DNA of 64,000 nucleotides from Zoogloea sp. LCSB751 (GTDB lineage: Bacteria > Pseudomonadota > Gammaproteobacteria > Burkholderiales > Rhodocyclaceae), in the NCBI RefSeq assembly GCF_002028455.1, contig NZ_MWUM01000014.1, positions 1-64,000 on the forward strand, read 5' to 3'. Below the pieces are notes generated by a model, which saw nothing but the letters and a program-made list of their open reading frames with translations, had not been told where the DNA came from and ran no database searches. Shown in pieces: positions 38,234 to 45,124 of this stretch. The position numbers and the translations under genes are program-made. Within the stretch, counting starts at the first letter, position 1. Every line of letters begins with the position of its first letter.

Positions 38234-38974
38234 TCACTTGACGAGGGGGCGGATCTGCGAAAAGCCGGCGTCTATCGACCACACCTGGCCGGTCACCCGC
38301 GCGGCCTGTTCGGACAGCAACCAGGCCATCAGGCGGGCGACTTCCTGCGGCGAGCCGATGCCCGGCAGCGGGTATTGCCTGGCCGCCGCCTCGCGGGCCG
38401 TGGCACTGCCGATGATGCCAACCGAGGCCGGCGTTTCCATGATGCCGGGCGCCACCCCGTTTACGCGGATGCCGGCCCCGGCATGGCTGGCCGCCGCAGC
38501 GCGCACCAGGCCTTCCACCCCCGCCTTGGCAGCGGCCACGGCCTCGTGGTTGGGCGTGCCGACCTGCGCGGCAGCCGACGAAACCAGTACCGCTGCACCA
38601 GGGCGACGCGCGCTGCGCAAGGCACCGACAAACCCGCCCAGCGTGTGAAACGCACTGATCAGGTTGGCCCGCAGGCAATCGTCGAAATCCGCCTCGGCCA
38701 TGCGGTGCACGCTACCCAGCCGGATGTTGCCAACGCAGTGGGCCAGGGCTTCCGGCACCATCTGGTGTGCCGCCGCTACTTCAAACACCTTTTGAACGCC
38801 CGCGACGCTGGTGCAATCGGCCTCGATGTGCAGATGCACGGTGCCGAAAGCCTCGGCCAGCCGCCCGGCATCGCGACTCACCACGATCAGCCGCCAGCCC
38901 TCCGCCGCCAGTTCGGCAGCCAGGGCCCGGCCCAGTCCGCCGGCTGCGCCGGTAATCAATGCGATTTTTTCCAC
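38234..38974 (-). CDS. short-chain dehydrogenase/reductase-like protein lacking the catalytic Tyr
   Basis: A 246-aa Rossmann-fold SDR protein: cofactor motif TGAAGGLG, then VSSAAAQVGTPNHEAVAAAK. The position 13 residues after the active-site Ser, normally Tyr of YxxxK, is Val, while the Lys is kept. So it may bind a cofactor without normal dehydrogenase chemistry. The start chosen is GTG 38974, preceded by GGGAG; a GTG at 39052 would lengthen it by 26 residues and swallow the palindrome. It leads the leftward DUF3429-ABC1 set and diverges from the FAD/photolyase operon. Confidence 0.8.
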   Translation of the reverse strand: MEKIALITGAAGGLGRALAAELAAEGWRLIVVSRDAGRLAEAFGTVHLHIEADCTSVAGVQKVFEVAAAHQMVPEALAHCVGNIRLGSVHRMAEADFDDCLRANLISAFHTLGGFVGALRSARRPGAAVLVSSAAAQVGTPNHEAVAAAKAGVEGLVRAAAASHAGAGIRVNGVAPGIMETPASVGIIGSATAREAAARQYPLPGIGSPQEVARLMAWLLSEQAARVTGQVWSIDAGFSQIRPLVK

Positions 38975-39000
38975 GACCACTCCCGGATTTCCGAGCGCCT

Positions 39001-39018
39001 TCAAAGAACCTTCTTTGA
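39001..39018. promoter_or_regulatory. perfect palindrome in the divergent control region
   Basis: TCAAAGAA-CC-TTCTTTGA has 8-bp perfect arms with a 2-bp centre. It lies between the leftward SDR gene and the rightward photolyase operon, so one dimeric regulator could control both. A second imperfect dyad, TTGTCTAGGACAA (39058-39070), overlaps the ribosome-binding site of the next gene. Confidence 0.5.
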
Positions 39019-39071
39019 GCGCCTCCTCTTGCCTAGTATCATGAGACACCACCCAATTTGTCTAGGACAAA

Positions 39072-40064
39072 ATGAATAAAAGCAAAAGGATTGCCGTCAT
39101 CGGCGCTGGAATATCAGGTTTGTCCTGCTCAAAAAATCTCCACGACAGCACTTTTGATGTTTTTGTCTACGACAAAAGCAGAGGTCCGGCCGGACGCATG
39201 AGCACCCGCCGCGGCGACGGCTGGCAGTGCGACCACGGCGCCCAGTACTTCACCGCCCGCGATCCGGGTTTTCGCGCCGAAGTGGCGCGCTGGCAGGCTG
39301 CCGGCGTAGCCGGCGTGTGGCCGATGCGACTGGCGGTTTTCAACGAGGGCGACGGCCAGCGCAGCGATACGCGACTCGAACGCTTCGTCGGCGTGCCGCG
39401 CATGACCGCACCTGCCCGCTTTTTGGCCGACACCCTGCAGCTGACGGCGCAAACCACCATCACCCGACTCGAGCGCGTGCCAGCGGGCTGGCGGATGACA
39501 TCCGCCGAGCACGGCCAACTGCCAGGCCACTTCGACGCGGTGCTGCTGGCCGTGCCGGCCCCCCAGGCGGTGCCACTGCTGGAAGCGGTGGCGCCGGATC
39601 TGGCAGCCATCGCCGCCGGCGCCGTGATGCGCGGAAGCTGGGCGCTGATGCTGCGCTACGACGCCCCCGTGGCCCTTTCTTTCGACGCCGCCTTCGTCAA
39701 TTGCGGCCCGCTGCGCTGGGTCGCCCGCGACAACAGCAAGCCCGGCCGTGGCACGCAAGAAACCTGGCTGCTGCACGCCAGCGCCGAATGGAGCGAAGCA
39801 CACATCGAAGAGACGCCGGAAACAGTGGCCACGGCGCTGCTGCAGGCCTTCGGCCGACTTGGCGGCCCCGCCCCACAGGCCTGGTCGGCCCACCGCTGGC
39901 GCTACGCCGATACCGATTCGGCCCTCGACGCGGGCTGCGTCTGGGACGCCGGGCTGCGCATCGGCCTGTGCGGCGACTGGCTCAATGGCGGCAAGGTCGA
40001 AGGCGCATGGCTGAGCGGACAGGCGCTAGCCCAGCAGGTCGCGCAGTATTTCGGTGCCCCCTGA
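39072..40064 (+). CDS. FAD/NAD(P)-dependent oxidoreductase, renalase-like
   Basis: A 330-aa flavoprotein of the COG3380/renalase-like amine-oxidase group. The N-terminal dinucleotide fold is IAVIGAGISGLSCSKNL, followed by YDKSRGPAGRMSTRRG, and the C-terminal FAD contact is GLCGDWLNGGKVEGAWLSG. An AGGA Shine-Dalgarno precedes the ATG. It begins the rightward operon and lies 17 bases ahead of the first photolyase gene. Family members often accompany photolyases; their physiological substrate there is unknown. Confidence 0.88.
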   Translation: MNKSKRIAVIGAGISGLSCSKNLHDSTFDVFVYDKSRGPAGRMSTRRGDGWQCDHGAQYFTARDPGFRAEVARWQAAGVAGVWPMRLAVFNEGDGQRSDTRLERFVGVPRMTAPARFLADTLQLTAQTTITRLERVPAGWRMTSAEHGQLPGHFDAVLLAVPAPQAVPLLEAVAPDLAAIAAGAVMRGSWALMLRYDAPVALSFDAAFVNCGPLRWVARDNSKPGRGTQETWLLHASAEWSEAHIEETPETVATALLQAFGRLGGPAPQAWSAHRWRYADTDSALDAGCVWDAGLRIGLCGDWLNGGKVEGAWLSGQALAQQVAQYFGAP

Positions 40065-40081
40065 CTCGCCGGGTGCGCGTC

Positions 40082-41608
40082 ATGGACTACAGCGTCGTCT
40101 GGTTCAAGCGCGATCTGCGCCTTCATGATCACGCCGCGCTGCATGCTGCCGCAGCACGCGGGCCAGTGCTGTGCCTGTACGTGGTGGAGCCCGCCCTGTG
40201 GCAGGCGCCGGACGCCGCCCGCCAGCATTACGAATTCATCCTCGAGAGCCTGCGCGAACTGTACCGGGCGCTGCGCCAGCTGGGCGGACGGCTGCACGTG
40301 GTCACGGGCGACGTGGTCGAGGTGCTGGATCGTCTGCATACCGCGGCGCCGTTTGGCGCGCTGTTTGCCCACGAAGAAACCGGCAACAGCCTCACGTTTC
40401 AGCGCGATCTCGCGGTGGGCCGCTGGTGCCGATCCCACGGCGTGCACTGGCAGGAACTCCCCCAGTTCGGCGTGGTGCGGCGCCTCGCCAGCCGCGATGC
40501 CTGGCAAGCCCGCTGGGAAGCCCTGATGGCCCAGCCCTGCCTGCCCACGCCCCAGCACCTGCGCTTTGCGCCCCTGCCCTGGCCCGATACGCCGCCCCCG
40601 ACTGCGGCGGCCCTCGGCCTCGCCGCGCACGATCCGCCCCGGCGCCAGCGCGGCGGGCGCAGCCACGGGCTGGACGTGCTGCACGATTTTCTGGGCGAGC
40701 GCAGCCAGCAATACCGCGGCGGCATCTCGTCGCCCCTGTCGGCGCCCACCGCCTGCTCGCGCCTGTCGCCCTACCTGGCCTTCGGCTGCCTCAGCCTGCG
40801 CGAAATCGTGCACGCAGCGCGCCTCAAAAGCGCCAGTCTGCCCGCCTCGGCCAGTCGTCACAAGGCCGGCATCAGCGCCTTCATCAGCCGCCTTTACTGG
40901 CACTGCCACTTCATCCAGAAGCTCGAAAGCGAGCCCGAACTCGAATTCCGCAACCTGCACCGGGGCTACGACGGCCTGCGCGAGGACGACTGGAACCCGC
41001 GCCATTTCGATGCCCTCAGGGCCGGGCGCACCGGCTGGCCGCTGGTCGATGCCTGCGTGGTCATGCTTCGCGAAACCGGCTGGATCAACTTTCGCATGCG
41101 CGCCATGCTCGTCTCGGTGGCCGCTTACCCCCTGTGGCTGCACTGGCGGCCGGTCGGGCTGTGGCTTGCGCAGCAGTTTCTCGACTACGAGCCGGGGATT
41201 CACTGGAGCCAGATGCAGATGCAATCCGGCACCACAGGCATCAACGTGCCGCGCATCTACAACCCCATCAAGCAGGCCCGCGACCACGACCCCCACGGCC
41301 ACTTCGTGCGCCGCTGGCTGCCGGCCCTGCGACGCGTACCCGACAGCTGGCTATTCGAACCTTGGCGCATGCCTGCCGACTTGCAGGCCCGCCACGGCCT
41401 TCGGCCCGGCGACATCGCCGAGCCACCGCTCGATCTGGAAACCGCGACCCGCTCCGCCAAGGCTCGTCTCTTTGCACTGAAGAGCCAACCGGACATCCGT
41501 GCCGCCAAAGCCGCCATCGTGCAAAAACACGGCTCGCGCAAACGCACGACCGTCCCAAACCGCAGCAAGCGAGCCGCCATCAACAACCAAATGGATCTGG
41601 ATTTCTGA
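40082..41608 (+). CDS. photolyase/cryptochrome family flavoprotein (class I-related)
   Basis: A 508-aa protein with the N-terminal photolyase antenna domain (VVWFKRDLRLHDHAAL) and the C-terminal FAD-binding domain (GGISSPLSAPTACSRLSPYL, RTGWPLVDACVVMLRETGWI, NFRMRAMLVS, GIHWSQMQMQSGTTGIN). It resembles the photolyase-like group encoded next to DUF2256 rather than the classical PhrB CPD enzyme, so CPD repair is likely but unproven. The basic C-terminal tail (about 480-508) is unusual for PhrB. The next gene starts on the base after its stop codon. Confidence 0.88.
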   Translation: MDYSVVWFKRDLRLHDHAALHAAAARGPVLCLYVVEPALWQAPDAARQHYEFILESLRELYRALRQLGGRLHVVTGDVVEVLDRLHTAAPFGALFAHEETGNSLTFQRDLAVGRWCRSHGVHWQELPQFGVVRRLASRDAWQARWEALMAQPCLPTPQHLRFAPLPWPDTPPPTAAALGLAAHDPPRRQRGGRSHGLDVLHDFLGERSQQYRGGISSPLSAPTACSRLSPYLAFGCLSLREIVHAARLKSASLPASASRHKAGISAFISRLYWHCHFIQKLESEPELEFRNLHRGYDGLREDDWNPRHFDALRAGRTGWPLVDACVVMLRETGWINFRMRAMLVSVAAYPLWLHWRPVGLWLAQQFLDYEPGIHWSQMQMQSGTTGINVPRIYNPIKQARDHDPHGHFVRRWLPALRRVPDSWLFEPWRMPADLQARHGLRPGDIAEPPLDLETATRSAKARLFALKSQPDIRAAKAAIVQKHGSRKRTTVPNRSKRAAINNQMDLDF

Positions 41609-41755
41609 ATGTCGATGCGCAAAAAATCAGACCTGCCCACCAAGCCCTGCCAGGGTTGCGGCCGCCCTTTTGCCTGGCGCAAAAAATGGGCGTGGGTATG
41701 GGACGACGTGAAGTACTGCTCCGAACGCTGTCGCCGCCACAAGGCCCAAGCATGA
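41609..41755 (+). CDS. DUF2256 mini-protein
   Basis: A 48-aa basic protein with two Cys pairs, CQGCGRPF and YCSERC, separated by an aromatic stretch (KKWAWVWDDVK), suggesting a small zinc-binding fold. It matches DUF2256, a family found beside photolyases and cryptochromes, of unknown function. It follows the stop of the preceding photolyase immediately, and its own stop overlaps the Cry-DASH ATG (ATGA), so all three are translationally coupled. Confidence 0.85.
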   Translation: MSMRKKSDLPTKPCQGCGRPFAWRKKWAWVWDDVKYCSERCRRHKAQA

Positions 41756-43011
41756 GCACCGTCATCTACTGGTTCCGCAACGATCTGCGCCTCGCCGACA
41801 ACCCGGCGCTCCGCCACGCCTGCCAAACCGCCAGCCGGCTGGTGCCGGTGTATTGCCACGCGCCGGAGCAGACCGCCGAATGGGGCTTCGCGCGCGTCGG
41901 GCGCCATCGCCGGCAATTTCTCGCCGAGGGCCTCGCCGATCTGGCCACCCAACTCGACGCGCGGGGCAGTGCGCTCGTCGAGCTGCACGGCGACCCGGTG
42001 GGCAGCCTGGCCGCGCTGGCGCATCAAACCGGCGCCCGTCAGATCGTCTGCGAAGCCATTGCCGCGCCCGAAGAAACCGCCGAAATAACCGCCCTGCGTA
42101 CCACCGGCCTCGACGTGGTCTGCCACTGGCAATCCACCCTGCTCGATCCAGACAGCCTGCCCTTTACCTCCGACCGCCTGCCCGACGTGTTCACCGCTTT
42201 CCGCCAGGCCGTCGAGAAAGCCGGCATCGCGCCGCGCCCGCCGCTGCCTGAGCCGGTGCGCATTCCACCGCTGCCGGCAGGTTTATGCCCGGCGCCCGCC
42301 CCCCCCATCGCCCCGACCACGCCCGACCCGCGCTCGGCCTTTCCATTTGCTGGAGGCGCAACCGCCGCGGAAAGCCACCTCATCCAATACCTGCACCGCA
42401 AACTGCCCCACACCTACAAGGCCACCCGCAACCGCCTTGCCGGCATCGACGATTCCAGCAAGTTCTCGCCCTGGCTCGCCTCCGGCGCCCTGTCGGCCCC
42501 GCAGATCATGGCCCGGCTCAAGGCCTTCGAAGCCGAACACGGCGCCAACGAAGGCAGCTACTGGCTATGGTTCGAACTCTTGTGGCGCGACTACTTTCGC
42601 CTGCTGCACCGCAAATACGGCCGGCGCCTTTACCGCGCCAGCGGCCTGAACGGCCATCACACGCCGGCTCACGACCCCGACGCCTTTGCCCGCTGGCGCA
42701 CGGGGCAAACCGGCGAAGCGCTGATCGACGCCGGCATGCGCGAGCTCGCCGCCACCGGCTACCTATCCAACCGCATGCGGCAGATCGTCGCCAGCTACCT
42801 GATCCACGACTGCGCCTGCGACTGGCGGGCCGGCGCGGCGTGGTTCGAGGCGCAACTCATCGACTACGACGTGTGCAGCAACCACGGAAACTGGCTCTAC
42901 ATCGCCGGCCACGGCACCGACCCCCGCGGCGGACGCCGCTTCAACCCCGACAAGCAAACCCGCGAGTACGACGCCGACGGCCGCTACCGCGCCCTGTGGA
43001 GCCGCCCATGA
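41752..43011 (+). CDS. DASH-family cryptochrome/photolyase
   Basis: A 419-aa flavoprotein beginning TVIYWFRNDLRLADNPAL. The FAD domain carries SKFSPWLASGALSAPQI, ELLWRDYFRLLHRKYG, TGYLSNRMRQIVASYLIHD and DYDVCSNHGNWLYIAGHGTD, all hallmarks of Cry-DASH. Family members repair CPDs in single-stranded DNA and may also act as blue-light sensors. It overlaps both neighbours by four bases. Confidence 0.92.
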   Translation: MSTVIYWFRNDLRLADNPALRHACQTASRLVPVYCHAPEQTAEWGFARVGRHRRQFLAEGLADLATQLDARGSALVELHGDPVGSLAALAHQTGARQIVCEAIAAPEETAEITALRTTGLDVVCHWQSTLLDPDSLPFTSDRLPDVFTAFRQAVEKAGIAPRPPLPEPVRIPPLPAGLCPAPAPPIAPTTPDPRSAFPFAGGATAAESHLIQYLHRKLPHTYKATRNRLAGIDDSSKFSPWLASGALSAPQIMARLKAFEAEHGANEGSYWLWFELLWRDYFRLLHRKYGRRLYRASGLNGHHTPAHDPDAFARWRTGQTGEALIDAGMRELAATGYLSNRMRQIVASYLIHDCACDWRAGAAWFEAQLIDYDVCSNHGNWLYIAGHGTDPRGGRRFNPDKQTREYDADGRYRALWSRP

Positions 43012-44534
43012 CCACCCTGCGCCTGATCCTCGGCGACCAGCTCAACCCGCTTCACAGCTGGTTCGACGAAACCCGCCCCGACGTGATCTACGTACTGATG
43101 GAAGTCCGCCAGGAAACCGATTACGTCCTCCACCACGCCCAGAAGATCCTGGCCATCTTCGCCGCCATGCGTGACTTCGCCCGGCGCCTTGCCGAAGCGG
43201 GCCACCGTACGCACTACCTGGCCATCGACGAGCCGACCAACCGGCACAGCCTGCCCGCCAACCTCGACGCGCTGATCGATCAGCACGCCGCCACCCGCCT
43301 CGAATACCAGGCTCCGGACGAATACCGCCTTGACCGCCAGCTCGCCGACTACGCAGGGCAGCTCGCGATTCCGGCAGCGATGGTGGACAGCGAACATTTC
43401 TACACCGGCCGCGACGACGCCGCGAAGCTGTTCGAGAACCGCAAGCAGTGGCTGATGGAACACTTCTACCGCCACATGCGCACCCGCCACGACGTGCTGA
43501 TGGCCGGCGGCAAGCCCATGGGCGGGCAATGGAACTTCGACCACGACAACCGCAAACCCTGGCCCGGCCTGCCCCGCGAGCCCGCCGACTGGCGCACCCG
43601 GTACGACCACTCGGCCCTGTGGCAAAGCATTGTCGCTGCCGGCGTAAAAAGCTTCGGCGAACCCGACGCCGACCGCCTCGCCTGGCCGCTGAACCGCGAA
43701 GAGGCGCTCCACCACCTCGACGAGTTCATCACCGAAGCCCTGCCCCATTTCGGCGACTTCCAGGACGCCCTCACCTACCGGGCGTGGCGGCTGTTTCATT
43801 CGCTGCTGTCCTTCGCCCTCAACACCAAAATGCTCAACCCCCGCGAGGTCGTCGCCAGGGTGGCCGCGGCCCATGCCGCAGGGCGGGTTCCGCTGGCGGC
43901 GGCCGAAGGCTTCATCCGGCAGATTCTCGGCTGGCGGGAATACGTGCGGGGCGTGTATTGGGCGCGCATGCCAGGCTACGCCGAACACAATTTCTTTGAA
44001 CACCACCAGCCGCTGCCCGAGTGGTTCTGGACCGGGCAGACCCGCATGCGCTGCGTCGCCCACGCCATCGGCCAGTCGCTGGATCACGCCTACGCCCACC
44101 ACATCCAGCGCCTGATGGTGATCGGCAATTTTGCGCTGCTCGCCGGGCTCGATCCGGCCGCCCTGCACCGTTGGTATCTGGGCATCTACATCGACGCCTT
44201 CGAGTGGGTCGAGCTGCCCAACACCCTGGGCATGAGCCAGTTTGCCGACGGCGGCCTGCTCGCCACCAAGCCCTATGCGTCGAGCGCCGCCTACATCGAC
44301 CGCATGAGTGACTACTGCAAGGGCTGCGCTTACGACAAGAAGGCCCGGGTGGGTGACAAGGCCTGCCCCTTCAACGCACTGTACTGGGATTTTTTCGACC
44401 GCAACCGCACCAGGCTTGGCGCCAACCACCGCCTCAGCATGGTCTTCAAACAGCTCGACCGCTTTGATGAAGGCACGCTGACCGACATCCGCCAGCACGC
44501 CGAATCGATCAGGAACAGGCTAAACATGCTGTAG
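43008..44534 (+). CDS. iron-sulfur photolyase (FeS-BCP, PhrB/CryB type)
   Basis: A 508-aa protein of the FeS-BCP group, whose best-known members repair (6-4) photoproducts. It starts LRLILGDQLNPLHSWFD. The four expected [4Fe-4S] cysteines are Cys349 (RMRCVAH), Cys437 and Cys440 (YCKGC) and Cys453 (KACPFNALYW), with spacing matching Agrobacterium PhrB (350/438/441/454). The FAD region GWREYVRGVYWARMP is present. Its ATG overlaps the Cry-DASH stop. It complements the CPD-directed paralogues upstream. Confidence 0.93.
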   Translation: MTTLRLILGDQLNPLHSWFDETRPDVIYVLMEVRQETDYVLHHAQKILAIFAAMRDFARRLAEAGHRTHYLAIDEPTNRHSLPANLDALIDQHAATRLEYQAPDEYRLDRQLADYAGQLAIPAAMVDSEHFYTGRDDAAKLFENRKQWLMEHFYRHMRTRHDVLMAGGKPMGGQWNFDHDNRKPWPGLPREPADWRTRYDHSALWQSIVAAGVKSFGEPDADRLAWPLNREEALHHLDEFITEALPHFGDFQDALTYRAWRLFHSLLSFALNTKMLNPREVVARVAAAHAAGRVPLAAAEGFIRQILGWREYVRGVYWARMPGYAEHNFFEHHQPLPEWFWTGQTRMRCVAHAIGQSLDHAYAHHIQRLMVIGNFALLAGLDPAALHRWYLGIYIDAFEWVELPNTLGMSQFADGGLLATKPYASSAAYIDRMSDYCKGCAYDKKARVGDKACPFNALYWDFFDRNRTRLGANHRLSMVFKQLDRFDEGTLTDIRQHAESIRNRLNML

Positions 44535-44602
44535 CCAAATCGGGCCGGGGCGCCACCGGCCTCGATGCCCGCTACTTCACCCCGTGGGTCTTCAAAGGCA
44601 CC

Positions 44603-44676
44603 CCTGAGTTCTCGACGATCCTGAAGGCAATCAAGGCGCTGAAGATCAAGCTCCACGCATCGGCCGGCGGCGAGCC
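44603..44676 (+). repeat. 74-bp direct repeat, right copy (antitoxin tail)
   Basis: Second copy of the repeat at 36576-36649, same orientation, about 90% identical by eye. It lies 68 bases after the iron-sulfur photolyase stop. Confidence 0.85.
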
Positions 44677-44680
44677 ATGA
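44603..44680 (+). pseudogene. truncated HTH addiction-module antidote protein, copy 2
   Basis: Only the C-terminal 25 or so residues are recognisable (PEFSTILKAIKALKIKLHA, then GGEP and stop). The helix-turn-helix present in copy 1 is missing, and the bases upstream (44535-44602) do not continue the family. It is therefore a shorter relic of the same gene family, left at the far end of the photolyase block. Confidence 0.6.
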
Positions 44681-44772
44681 GTGGCTGGGGTTCAAGCGCC
44701 ACAAGATCCGATGCAACTGTCGCGACCTGTGCAGGACAAAGCACAATGTAGCAGCATACCTACACAACGGAG

Positions 44773-45035
44773 ATGAACGTGCCGAACACAATCCTTTCGA
44801 GCCGGGAGTTCAACCACGATGTCGGGCGCGTCAAAAGGGCCGCGCTCGAAGGCGCCGTCTTCATCACGGACGCGGGCGCCCCTCCCACGTACGGCTATCC
44901 GTCGAAGCCTGCCGCACGCTGCTGGCCAAGCAACCCAGCATTGTCGATCTGCTGGCCCAGCCCGACGCCGGGGATATCGACTTCGAGCCGGTACGCGTCG
45001 GCGGCTCCCTCTTTCGTCCGGCAGATCTCGCCTGA
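44773..45035 (+). pseudogene. frameshifted Phd/YefM-type antitoxin
   Basis: From ATG 44773 the first frame reads TILSSREFNHDVGRVKRAAL and EGAVFITDAG, a Phd/YefM antitoxin N-terminus. The sequence then continues in another frame as VRLSVEACRTLLAKQPSIVD and LLAQPDAGDIDFEPVR, ending FRPADLA at the TGA at 45033-45035. The frame change lies near 44880-44895. The stop overlaps the start of the toxin remnant (TGATG), as in intact modules. Confidence 0.75.
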
Positions 45036-45124
45036 TGTATCTGCTCGATACAAACGTCGTCTCCGAGCTTCGAAAGGCAAAGTCGGGCAAAGCAGATGCA
45101 AGGGTTACTGCCTGGTCCGCCCTT
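45035..45124 (+). pseudogene. truncated VapC/PIN-domain toxin
   Basis: Starts MYLLDTNVVSELRKAKSGKA, which is the first strand and catalytic Asp of a PIN-domain ribonuclease, and stays recognisable for about 30 residues. After that the frame no longer resembles PIN and runs antisense into the chemoreceptor gene, whose stop is at 45124. The remaining 100 or so residues, with the other acidic catalytic residues, are lost, so no toxin activity is expected. Confidence 0.75.

Noticed and set aside
44535-44772. Open frames on both strands between the iron-sulfur photolyase and the Phd remnant
   Set aside because: Apart from the 74-bp antitoxin relic they match nothing and have no start signals.
34850-45124. 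Search for a second att copy of the tRNA-Asn 3' end at the right edge of the island
   Set aside because: No match to the GGTTCGAG...GAGGAGCCA end was noticed between 44.5 and 45.2 kb. Integration by tRNA-type attachment is therefore not supported by sequence.
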